DNA of 64,000 nt from Liolophura sinensis (lineage: Eukaryota > Mollusca > Polyplacophora > Chitonida > Chitonidae). The notes beneath the pieces are model-generated. The model was not told the origin of the DNA, ran no database searches, and worked only from the letters and a program-made list of their open reading frames with translations. The stretch is taken from NCBI RefSeq assembly GCF_032854445.1, contig NC_088307.1, positions 1,800,001 through 1,864,000 of the forward strand, in the 5' to 3' direction. The position numbers were made by a program, and so were the translations under genes. This document shows positions 31,281 through 40,599 of the stretch, one piece after another. The first letter of the stretch is position 1. Each line of letters starts with the position of its first letter.

Positions 31281-32507
31281 CCGAGCCGTGACTGGGCGAT
31301 ATGGAAGACTTCATCTATAAACTGATCAACCTCTCTAAGCTCAAAAGCTTTGAGTATTACTCCAGTGAACACGTCTATGATTTTAGTTGCCGTAGACAAA
31401 GACAAATCTTCGGTTTGATTACATGAATCCCACATGGTTTGGGTAAATGCAGACTTCATTACGGGCTTAACTCGCCCTGAATTGTGACGTGGGTTTCACA
31501 GGATGAACGTCTGGTCGAGGTTTTGTACTGTTATACGTAGGTTGTGTACTATTATCCGTTGGTGGTGTACTATTACACATAGATGGTGAATATTCAGAGC
31601 CTTCAAGTAAAGCCCTCTCTGCGGGACTTTCAGGATAAGGTCGGCTGTTCTCTTCACGAGCATTCTTAAGAGCTTCGGCAAACGAAACTTTCTGCGTTAC
31701 CTGAATATACTGGGCTTTGCTAACCTGCTTGCGATATGGACAGTCCAGGTAGGCAGATGAATGGCCGAGGAAGCCACAATTAACGCATTTAGGTCTATCC
31801 AGATTTTTACAATGCTCAAACTCATGTTAACCTGCACGACGAGGGCAACACTGCTTTCCCCCTGCACGAAGACGATATATGGCCGTAGCCCTGGCACTTG
31901 TAGCAGCGTAATACCGAAAGAACGTACAGCTTGACTTCAAACATTTCATAACCTAAACAAATTTCAGTAGGAATGTCCTCGAGATCGAAATACAACAGCA
32001 TGCGTTTTGTTTACAGTTTCTCCCTCCTCTTATACAGCCTTTCCACTTTATAACATTTGTTTTTCTTCAAAGCAGCCAATACATCTTCTTCAGTAAGCTC
32101 ATCTCCTACCCCATAAATAACACCCCGTGCTTAGTTAGCAGATAACTGTTGTCTACATTGCACATCACGTCCCATAATAGAGGTTAATGCCAAAGCCTTT
32201 TTAACTTGGGCTGGTCCCGTACATATAAATAATAGCTCTTTAGAACCCTGCCTTTTCACCTGTTTGATGTTACCAATAGCTTGCAGTACGCTTGGCCAAA
32301 TTTTATGTTGTTCCACGCTGTAATGGGCAGGCCACCCATAGAGCATATAACCACACTGTGATTGCCTGAATTTGACCTAGTGTTTACTTGTCTAGGTTTC
32401 TTCCCCTCAGAGGACGCCCGATCCAAGGATAAATCGCGCACGCGTTTATTACTGGATCGGACCTCCGAGAATTCCATAGAATCCTCACCCCCTTCGCCGT
32501 TGTCCAT
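31281..32507 (-). pseudogene. Inner LINE ORF1 (gag-like, CCHC zinc knuckles)
   Basis: Starts at ATG 32505-32507. The N-terminus is charged and contains KRVRDLSLDR and a basic patch. A frame change near 32310 leads into WPSVLQAIGNIKQVKRQ and ELLFICTGPAQVKKAL, as in LINE RNA-binding ORF1 proteins. Two zinc knuckles follow on the minus strand near 31905-31750: CYKCQGYGHISSSC and CVNCGFLGHSSAYLDC. The C-terminal part (31459-31281) is helical. The protein would coat the LINE RNA. Frameshifts and a stop between the knuckles show that it is dead. The Polinton follows directly. Confidence 0.8.
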
Positions 32508-33067
32508 GGTCAGTTAATCTAAATATAATATCTAAGGTGTATAGGACAGGTGTGTTATTACGTAAGACTGTTAAAGCACAAGTGGGTGTTGCCCGGGAGC
32601 TGCTCCGGGCCGGGACAAGACAAAAGGCGCTCAGGTTAGTAATGCAGAGTAGACAGTGCACGTACAGGATTTGTACTGCATACAATCCTACCATTATACC
32701 AAAGGTATAGGAACTATATCCCTACACTAAGAAATATATACCACTATTTAAATCACAGCAAAATTTACAACTGCGGAAAATTCTCCACACTATACTATAT
32801 TTACAACTTAGTCACCAACAGTGTCCACACACGGCAAGTATATATACAATACAAAAAAACAAAAACAAATTGTGCGTGCGCAAATGTACAAATATATATT
32901 GCAGTCATACAAGTATACACAAACAGTATATTATATACACTTATCTATGAAGCAATTTCAGTGGCAGAGAAAAACAAGTGGGTATAGCTACCAAACAACA
33001 CAGAGGATGTAGGCCGATACCATCCCAGTGTTTTATTCTGAACTACCGCAGGTCATGGTAGGCAAGG
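32508..33067 (-). other. 5' UTR of the inner LINE
   Basis: Non-coding AT-rich sequence between the ORF1 start and the right copy of the 17-bp duplication. It is probably the promoter-bearing 5' end of a full-length LINE. No gene. Confidence 0.65.
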
Positions 33068-33084
33068 TCCCACAAGGCTCTGTA
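33068..33084. repeat. Target-site duplication of the inner LINE, right
   Basis: TCCCACAAGGCTCTGTA, identical to 13329-13345. The outer LINE reading frame continues from here. Confidence 0.92.
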
Positions 33085-34471
33085 ATAGGTCCACTTCTCT
33101 TCTTAATTTTTGTCAGTGATATTAGTATGAATATTGAATGTAATATTAACATATTTGCAGATGAAACATCCTTGTCTGAAGAAATTTTAGATTTAGCAAC
33201 ATCTGAGGCTAAACTTAATCGTGATCTTGAACGTCTATCCAACTGGGCTAGTCAATGGCTTGTGTCATTTAATGCTACCAAAACTGGTTATTTTTTAATA
33301 TCATTGAAACATAATCCCTCACATCAGAGATTATATTTAGATGGCGTAGATGTCACATAAGTATGTAAGAGCTATAGTTAAGAAAAGTAACATGACAAGT
33401 ATTATTAGTCGGGCCAGGCGAGTACTTACTAGAAAGTGCATGATCACATTGTACTTTAACTTGATAAGGTCTTCTATTGAATATGGAGATTTTCTGTTTG
33501 ACAACTGCAGCGTTTCAATATGCAACTCATTGGAAAATGTCCAACGCCGAGCAGCATTGTTATGGAGGCTTACGTTGACCTTCATATCAATCTCTTTTAA
33601 TTGAACTAAAATCGGAACCTTTATACAGTCGGCGTAGATCCAAGCGCGTTCTGTTTTTTCATGAAATCGTCAATAGGCTCTCTCCTCCATACCTAAAAGT
33701 ATAACAGCGAAACAAATGCCTACAATCTTAGAAATAGACATCAATTTCGATTATATAAATGCCGAACTTCTTTTTCTCTTCTTCCTTCTTTCCCAAGACT
33801 ACCAAGAATGGAATTCATTGCCTGTTCATATCCAAAACTCTTCATTGGAAACAGTTAAGAACTTTTTGTACTCTCAAGGCAGTATTAACCGTGATCTAAT
33901 ATCTGTGTATAATTCATTTGACACCTTTCCCTCTATTGTGCTCTGTAGAATGAGAATGGGACTGAGCGCTCTTCACGGTGACCTCTTTAAATATAATATT
34001 ATCGACGATCAGTCATGTAGTGAATGTAAACATCAATGTGAAAATGCGTCTTATTATTTCTTTGACTGTCCTGTCTATGCCACTCATAGAAAGCACATGG
34101 TGAAAAGCATCTTTAGAATTATATCTCCTGAAGTTCACCCCTGTGTATTTTTGACTAGTTGCTCTAAACACATTTGTTCTATACTCTTATTTGGTTCACC
34201 TGAACTAAGCGTGAATAATAATCCAATGATCTTAAAATCTTTACATAATTTTATAATCATGTCCAATAGTTTCAACATCCACGCCCAGCAGTAATATGAT
34301 TTGATTTTGGTCTTTCTTTATTCCCATCCCTTTATTCTGTACATGTACATGTCGTTTGTTCTCCTTGTTGTCTATGTTATTCGATGTATATACCTTGATT
34401 TTATCCCCTCGTGGCTATAGAGTTGTGGAAAATCCTTAATAAGCAAATAAAGAATTACAATTACAATTACG
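33085..34471 (+). mobile_element. Outer LINE, 3' half
   Basis: Continues the reverse transcriptase after PQGSV: IGPLLFLIFVSDI, then FADETSLSEE (motif C; the second catalytic D of FADD is E), then NWASQWLVSFNATKT. Two more frames give the thumb and C-terminal region with DYQEWNSLPVHIQ and a cysteine/histidine motif (CSECKHQCENASYYFFDC) near 34015-34075. A 3' UTR follows and the element ends in a short AATTAC repeat at about 34455-34471. Frame breaks near 33360 and 33600-33790. Confidence 0.85.
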
Positions 34472-34580
34472 AAGCAGCACCTATTGTGTGGATTAGAAAA
34501 CCAAGAGCTCTTCCTAACCAAGTGGGAACTGAATTCTGCAGATAAAATAAAAACAAAGAGCATTTTAATGATGAGTATCA
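34472..34580 (+). other. Right part of a candidate exon cut by the outer LINE
   Basis: Aligns with 60085-60199 in copy C, where the open stretch starts after a possible splice acceptor and ends at a donor-like CAGGTGAGTAG. Here the upstream part is replaced by the LINE. No function recognised. Confidence 0.35.
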
Positions 34581-34589
34581 GGTGAGTAG

Positions 34590-34745
34590 CTTCACAAGGA
34601 TTCTGCCTATCGTCGGTTACAGTAAGGTGTTTCTTTAGGACTCCGTTATTATCCATCACGATCTTGAGAATCTTTCCGTTACAACAACACGAAAAGCGGT
34701 TGTCCCTCTGTGCTGCGATGTTATCGGTTAGATGGAATGGCACGT
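34590..34745 (-). other. Open stretch of unknown nature, shared with copy C
   Basis: On the minus strand this reads PFHLTDNIAAQRDNRF and then a CCCNGKILKIV stretch. The counterpart at 60235-60400 keeps much of the reading but has a longer run of cysteine codons (a CAA/TTG repeat) and an earlier stop. It may be a decayed exon or chance. No family recognised. Confidence 0.3.
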
Positions 34746-36386
34746 AACGTCACCCACTTGCTGAATGTGCGTACCGATGTATTTTAAGAAAGTTTTTTTA
34801 TGGCACAAGTGTCACACGTTACCCATCCCCTAAATCAAAATCATCAGATCTTACGAGTTGGATTTATTTGTAATGGAAGGGACAAAATTAACACTGACTG
34901 GTACCACACGAGTTCAACCATGATTTTACTTAACACTGTGACTAGTACTCATTTTCATTATTTGTTTTTGCTTTGAATTTTCCTCAAATGTCTCCAAATA
35001 TAAATTTTTGATTCTGAAAAAAAAATGGGAGAGGTAGCTAAGAATTTGGATATGCTTTATTCAGACTACCTAGCTAGACTTTTTTTACGGGACAGTTTGC
35101 CATGCCATTCAATTTGCCACCCTGTCCCTTAAAAATACCTATCCCCTTGTTCCCTGTCCTAAATTCCATCGTGTGGCTTTAGAGCGATAATGTGTTCTGA
35201 CATGTTGCTATTGGTAGACCGTTCATAGTACTGCAGTGTTTAGGAATTCGCCCAGATTCAGAGATAGTGTCCTGCCATAAAAATATCTGTCCCCTGCGCC
35301 CTGCCCTAAATTTCATCATTGTGTGTTTTTAAAATGATAATTTTATGGGTACACCCTATTGAAGAAAAATAAACCGCAGCATCAGGTGCCAACATGTTGT
35401 TATTTGTAAACCTTTCATAATACCGTAGTGTATACAAATTCGCCCGGTTTAAGATGTACAGTTTTCCGCCCAGCTCAGTGGAATCCACAGGACATGGTTT
35501 AAATCTACTTCCTGTTGTCTGTCATCAGAATGCGCTGTGAAATTTCACAAGATTTACACTAACTCTAGCTGCTATGATAGTCTAAGCATACCAATGAAGA
35601 ATGCGAAAACACAAATCTAAACAGTGCACATTGATACAATAATTTTCAATCGCTAAACCCGGAGAGAACTACCGGCAATACTACAAGAACACACATTCAC
35701 CGAATTTATGTGTCAACACAGTGGTCCATTCAGAAAGTGCTGACATACGCGACTTGCCATATATAAAGTGTCAAACCATGTGGTTGGAACACAAGCTGGT
35801 TTCCTCCCACCATAAAGTTGATGGCTGTCATAAATTGATATATTCCTTTGTATAGCCTAAAACACCAATTAAAATAAATCAAATAAGTCAAGAATTTATG
35901 GTTTGTGTACGGCCTTTTTTGCCTGGAACAGCCTTCCTCACCTGCCCCTCCCAAATTATTGTTGAACGCCAATCAAATTAATAAGTACATGTAAATAAAT
36001 TCATGCAGAAGTTGCTAATTTAATCCATCTACCCTTACTCCAGGCAAGTGTCAGTATTAGGATGATCTGTGACACTTTGATTTGGATCATATTCCCAAAA
36101 TACGGACGACAGTTTTACTAAAAAAAACAGTCAAAAATAAATCAACTATAATTATATATAGACATGGGAAGGCAAACACCGTATTTCACCCAAAGATAAG
36201 CATTTTGCGATTCACACAGTTTGCTTGATTCTGATTGATTCATCCACCATATGTTGCCATTTTTTGCGAAGTTTGATTATTTTCCTACCAGATGAAATTA
36301 AGCATTGCCATCAAAAGTATCATTTTAAGGTTTTTGTGTTATTGTGAAAGTTCATTTTTTATATACCTGATTTTAGGTGAATTATA
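34746..36386. other. Non-coding, no gene seen
   Basis: AT-rich, shared with 60401-62059. A weak, decayed SINE 3' domain lies at about 35775-35880. No ORF of interest. Confidence 0.55.
35775..35880 (+). repeat. Decayed SINE fragment
   Basis: CTGGTTTCCTCCCACCATAA and later AAAACACCAATTAAAATAAA resemble the 3' domain and tail of the common SINE, with much divergence. Twin at 61440-61540. Confidence 0.5.
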
Positions 36387-36845
36387 TTGTTTTGGTATGT
36401 GATCCATGATATGGGCGTGATTCACAATATGAATGTGATCCATGATATGAACGCGATTTACAGTATGAATGTGATCCATGATATGAGCATGATCCATAAT
36501 ATGGGCCTGATTCTTAATATGAATGTGATCCATAATATGAACGTGATTTACAGTATGAATGTGATCCATGATATGAGCATGATCCATGATATGGGCGTGA
36601 TTCACAATATGAATGTGATCCATAATATGGGCGTGATTCTTAATATGAATGTGATCCATGATATGAACGTGATTTACAGTATGAATGTGATCCATGATAT
36701 GAGCATGATCCATGATATGGGCGTGATTCACAATATGAATGTGATCCATAATATTGGCGTGATTCACAATGTGAATGTGATCCATGATATGAACGTGATT
36801 TACAGTATGAATGTGATCCATGATATGGGCATGATCCATGATATG
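36387..36845. repeat. 18/36-bp minisatellite, short allele
   Basis: About 25 units of 18 bp (type GTGATCCATGATATGAAC alternating with GTGATTTACAGTATGAAT), which pair into a 36-bp higher-order unit. Because the period is a multiple of three and the units lack stops, long ORFs are open on both strands (His/Asp/Ile/Met repeats). I treat these as a by-product and not as genes. Confidence 0.9.
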
Positions 36846-36994
36846 GATTATCTCTATGGTCTAGCTGGAAATTCACCCCTCATATTTTGATAGTCTGTTA
36901 TCTGAAAATTTGAGACGATATAATTTCCAGTCTTTTCTGTTGTTGCCGAGTTAGTGCCCCTTAAAAAGATGTTTGCAAGCCAGTTATGGTTGCC

Positions 36995-37355
36995 AAACAT
37001 GTGGCCAAGTGTTTAAGATGCTTTCATTTCAGTCACAAGGTGTGGGTTCAAGTCTGGCCTTGAACAGGAAATGTATAGAGATTCTCCTGCTTTCAGTGTT
37101 CGAGGGCCTCGGTGACCATGAGCCATCAGCGATAATTTGTCTGACTTTTGGTATAGTCTATCCGCTGTCTTCCATCAAGATGGTTTACATGTCTGTACGT
37201 CACGTATGGAAAACCTCATCAGTAACTTGCCAAAGGTCAGTTCTTTACCACTGAACACTGGACTTTTCCCAACCACTACAACTGAACATTATTGTACATG
37301 TAGAAGGGCAGCTTCTTGAGTACCGATATGGCATTAAACAACAATCAAATACATA
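36995..37355 (+). repeat. Second SINE family, tRNA-headed
   Basis: TGGCCAAGTGTTTAAG at about 37002-37017 is a good A box and GGGTTCAAGTC at about 37044-37054 a good B box, 42 bases later, as in a tRNA. The body ends in ATTAAACAACAATCAAAT. The head differs from that of the common SINE. Twin at 63482-63845. Short ORFs over it are not genes. Confidence 0.75.
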
Positions 37356-37486
37356 ACATTAATAAATAGTCTGTTTTGATTTTTGTTTAGCATTTCCTGA
37401 CGTGTGTAAAGAGCAGAACAAAGACGCACTAAACTTTAGCATTAAACCGATAACTGCCTACAGTAGGGTGAAAAGCAGTGCAGTTC

Positions 37487-37660
37487 ATGCCGGCTTCCTC
37501 TCCGAACGTAAGTGGAAATGTCTGCCACCAACCTGCGGATGGTCGTGGGTTTCCCCCCCAGGGCTCTGCCCAGCCTCTTCCCAGTATAATGCAGGTCGCT
37601 GTCATTTAAGTGAAATATTCTGGAGTAATGGTTACATCAACAATCAAATAAATGAATAAA
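37487..37660 (+). repeat. SINE, 5'-truncated
   Basis: Common SINE from the TGCCGGCTTCCTCTCC block to an ATAAATGAATAAATAAATAA tail. Lies just beyond the end of the segmental duplication. Confidence 0.8.
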
Positions 37661-38189
37661 TAAATAAGTAAAATTAATTGTTCGTTTCTCGTGACCCTCT
37701 TACATTTAAAATTTGAAGGATGATAAGTACATATGTGCCTTGGTTTTAGGGGGTTTATCCGAAATTGCTTTCATAGGTTTTTGTCATATGGATTTTGAAT
37801 GTAGAAGTCGTAGAAAACGTCGTCTATAGATTTAGAACCATAGATTCCACTGTTTTACATGAATTTACTGTTTGTTTAAAAAAAGAATTGAATTATTTCC
37901 CTGTACGTATTTCACTGATTTGTTCCGTGGTGCATCTAAAACGCACATTTTTCATTTGTACTCTGGAATAAAAATTATAAATTTAAATACTTTTGAAAAG
38001 TAAGTTTATATTAGTAAAGAAGTAGTTGGACTTAGTGACTCCATCTATATTCCGTTTTGAAGTTAACATTTACACTATGTTGTTACTGAACTTTCTTATA
38101 GAAATATAAGGTATCGTATTGGTAACTTCTCTTCTTTACAATTACAGAGATATTCCATTTTAACCTTTCCTAAAAAAGCTCCAAGAAGT
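37661..38189. other. Non-coding, no gene seen
   Basis: AT-rich single-copy sequence between the SINE and the INTS3-like fragment. Confidence 0.5.
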
Positions 38190-38905
38190 TACAGAGATCT
38201 GACCCTGGTTACGAGAGATATGCTTGGTCTCGTACTGCTCAGGAGCAACCAGTTGATCTTCGAAAAATGGCAAAAGCTTCTGGATTCAACTCGGCACCAG
38301 ATTGTTTGGTTTTGCAAAGAGCTTGTAAAAATGGCGCTGCGAATGCTGAGAGTGTTTGTCATTCTCTGCTGAGGGGCAGATTGCGGGTGGTGACATCACA
38401 CAGAAGAACGTTTGGCTGGCTGAAGCCATGTTGGATTTATTCACAGAAAACAGAGTTTGGTTGTACAAAAACCTTGGAACCATCCCGACTGTGGTGTTTA
38501 CATTTCTGAGAGTGATTACTGACTACGGGATTCCGTCACTAAGAATCCTGCGCCAACGCGAGAGCGAGTTTTGTGTGAGTCTTCTAAGAGAAAAGTTGAC
38601 AGATTGCATTGTCATCGGTAGAGATTTGGTAAGGCTGTTACAGAGCGTTGCCAGAATACCAGAGTTTGACAGCCTGTGGCGAGACATCATGTTGAACCAA
38701 CCCTCCATCAATTCACAATTCACTGGCGTCGAACAACTTGTACGGATGCGAACTTCTCGAAAGTTCCTTGTCTCGCGCCTCACTCCCGAGATGGAAAACA
38801 AACTCTTAATTTTGATCACTAAAGTTCGCTTTGGACAGCAGAACCGTTATCAGGACTGGTTTCAGAGACGGTATCTGTCTACGCCAGACATACATCTGTA
38901 TGGGT
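38190..38905 (+). pseudogene. Integrator complex subunit 3 (INTS3) fragment, probable processed pseudogene
   Basis: Plus-strand sequence reads through two frame shifts (near 38330 and 38370) as an internal piece of INTS3, a subunit of the Integrator complex that processes small nuclear RNAs and also of the SOSS DNA-repair complex. Recognisable segments are SYRDLTLVTRDMLGLVL, GGDITQKNVWLAEAMLDL, LLREKLTDCIVIGRDLVRL and FGQQNRYQDWFQRRYLSTPD. About 235 codons run without an intron, where the animal gene is normally split into several exons, and neither end of the gene is present. Both facts, with the frameshifts, favour a retrocopy. The right end is cut by a SINE. The identification is from memory of the family. 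Confidence 0.75.
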
Positions 38906-38917
38906 TTTTTTTTTGGT

Positions 38918-39177
38918 TTTTTTTTTTGATTGGTGTTTTACGCCGTACTCAAGAATATTTCACTTATACGACGGCGGTCAGCATTATGGTGGGTGGAAAC
39001 CGGGCACAGCCCGGGGGAAACCCACGACCATCCGCAGGTTGCTGGCAGACCTTCCCACTTACGGCCAGAGAGGAAGCCAGCATGAGCTGGACTTGAACTC
39101 ACAACGACCGCATTGGTGAGAGGCTCCTGGGTCATTACGCTGCGCTACCGCGCTAACCGACTGAGCCACGGGGGGCC
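38918..39177 (-). repeat. SINE, full length
   Basis: Complete minus-strand copy with very regular sequence, among the best preserved in the window. It abuts the INTS3 fragment on the left and the microsatellite on the right. Confidence 0.9.
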
Positions 39178-39179
39178 CT

Positions 39180-39181
39180 AC

Positions 39182-39212
<31 letters not shown>

Positions 39213-39249
39213 TGTACGTATGTATGTATGTATGTATGTATGTTGTATG

Positions 39250-39283
<34 letters not shown>

Positions 39284-39634
39284 TGTATGTATGTATGTGT
39301 GTATGTGTGTATGTATGTATGTATGTATGTGTGTATGTGTGTATGTATGTATGTATGTATGTGTGTATGTATGTATGTATGTATGTACGTATGTATGTAC
39401 GTATGTATGTATGTATGTATGTTGTATGTATGTATGTATGTATTTATGTATGTATGTGTGTATGTATGTACGTATGTATGTATGTATGTATGTATGTATG
39501 TATGTATGTATGTATGTATGTATGTATGTATGTCTGTATGTGTGTATGTGTGTATGTATGTACGTATGTATGTATGTATGTATGTATGTATGTTGTATGT
39601 ATGTATGTATGTATGTATGTATGTATGTTGTATG

Positions 39635-39668
<34 letters not shown>

Positions 39669-40040
39669 TGTGTGTATGTGTGTATGTATGTATGTATGTA
39701 TGTGTGTATGTGTGTATGTATGTATGTATGTATGTGTGTATGTATGTATGTATGTATGTACGTATGTATGTACGTATGTATGTATGTATGTATGTTGTAT
39801 GTATGTATGTATGTATTTATGTATGTATGTGTGTATGTATGTACGTATGTATGTATGTATGTATGTATGTATGTATGTATGTGTGTATGTGTGTATGTGT
39901 GTATGTATGTACGTATGTATGTATGTATGTATGTTGTATGTATGTATGTATGTATGTATGTATGTGTGTATGTGTGTATGTATGTATGTATGTATGTATG
40001 TATGTATGTATGTATGTATGTGTTTGTGTGTGTGTGTATG
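39180..40040. repeat. TATG microsatellite, about 860 bp
   Basis: Interrupted (TATG)n with TGTG, TACG and TTG variants. A block of about 230 bp, recognisable by its variant pattern, occurs twice (about 39240-39480 and 39626-39853), so the tract also grew by a larger duplication. ORFs of 280-310 residues over it on both strands are artefacts. The same locus is only about 40 bp long in copies A and C (near 1693 and 48663). Confidence 0.95.
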
Positions 40041-40078
40041 TAGGTAGGTAGGTAGGTAGGTAGGTAGGTAGGTATGTA

Positions 40079-40143
<65 letters not shown>
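40041..40143. repeat. TAGG and TG microsatellites
   Basis: (TAGG)n at 40041-40072, a few TATG units and then a pure (TG)n of about 30 units to 40143, joined to copy B. Confidence 0.95.
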
Positions 40144-40145
<2 letters not shown>

Positions 40146-40347
40146 CTTCATGTCAAACTTTACCATTTTTCGGTAACATGACGACGAGGAGTCATCAGGT
40201 GTGTGTATAAAAAATCTTGTCACCTTCAGCTGATTTTTATACACGTGAGTGTAGCCTGTACTTAATGACTCGCAAGAGTCGTGCATTATATTTGTATACT
40301 GACAAATTCATTCTTACCACACAAAGCCCCACCATTGCCCAGTCTAG

Positions 40348-40462
40348 CTCATGCTGGCTTCCTCTCCTGTCCTACGTGGGAAGAAGGTCTGCCAGAAGTC
40401 GGTCGCGGGTCATGGGTTTTCGCCCATGCTCTGCCCGGTTTCCTCTTACCATAATGCTGACT
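40348..40462 (+). repeat. SINE fragment, copy B
   Basis: Counterpart of 2246-2390, ending early at CATAATGCTGACTCC. Confidence 0.7.
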
Positions 40463-40599
40463 CCTTGTTCCAAGCAGCATTTTCGACTAAATCTGTTGAA
40501 CAAACTTGATTCTGTCTTGTAGGTAGTCTCCAAGTCTTATCTGGGCCTTGGATTTACGATTCACATAACCCAACCTGTGTTCATACAGAATATGCCTGG

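Larger units (their letters stand above)
13346..33067 (-). mobile_element. Inner LINE (I/Jockey-like), itself split by a Polinton
   Basis: A minus-strand non-LTR element bounded by the 17-bp duplication. Without the Polinton it is about 5.8 kb, the expected size of a full-length element with two ORFs. On the minus strand the order is 5' UTR, ORF1 with CCHC knuckles (32507-31281), then, after the Polinton, endonuclease, reverse transcriptase and RNase H (17254-13975) and a 3' UTR. Having RNase H together with a CCHC ORF1 points to the I-like group. The 3' end at 13346 shows no poly-A tail. All ORFs are broken. Confidence 0.85.
34472..37470. repeat. Segmental duplication, copy A (right part)
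   Basis: Resumes the match to copy C after the transposon nest: 34472-37470 aligns with about 60090-63932 in the same orientation. The two include the same low-complexity blocks, a tRNA-headed SINE and a minisatellite that is much longer in the partner. The similarity ends near 37470 and 63932. Confidence 0.85.

Noticed and set aside
36995-37355. A functional tRNA gene at the A- and B-box words, and the 93-codon ORF over it
   Set aside because: The tRNA-like part continues into a SINE body and tail and recurs in the duplicated copy; the ORF is a by-product.
39113-40286. ORFs of about 280-310 codons made of Met-Tyr-Val-Cys or His-Thr-Tyr-Ile repeats
   Set aside because: They follow only from the 4-bp period of the TATG microsatellite and are open in several frames at once.
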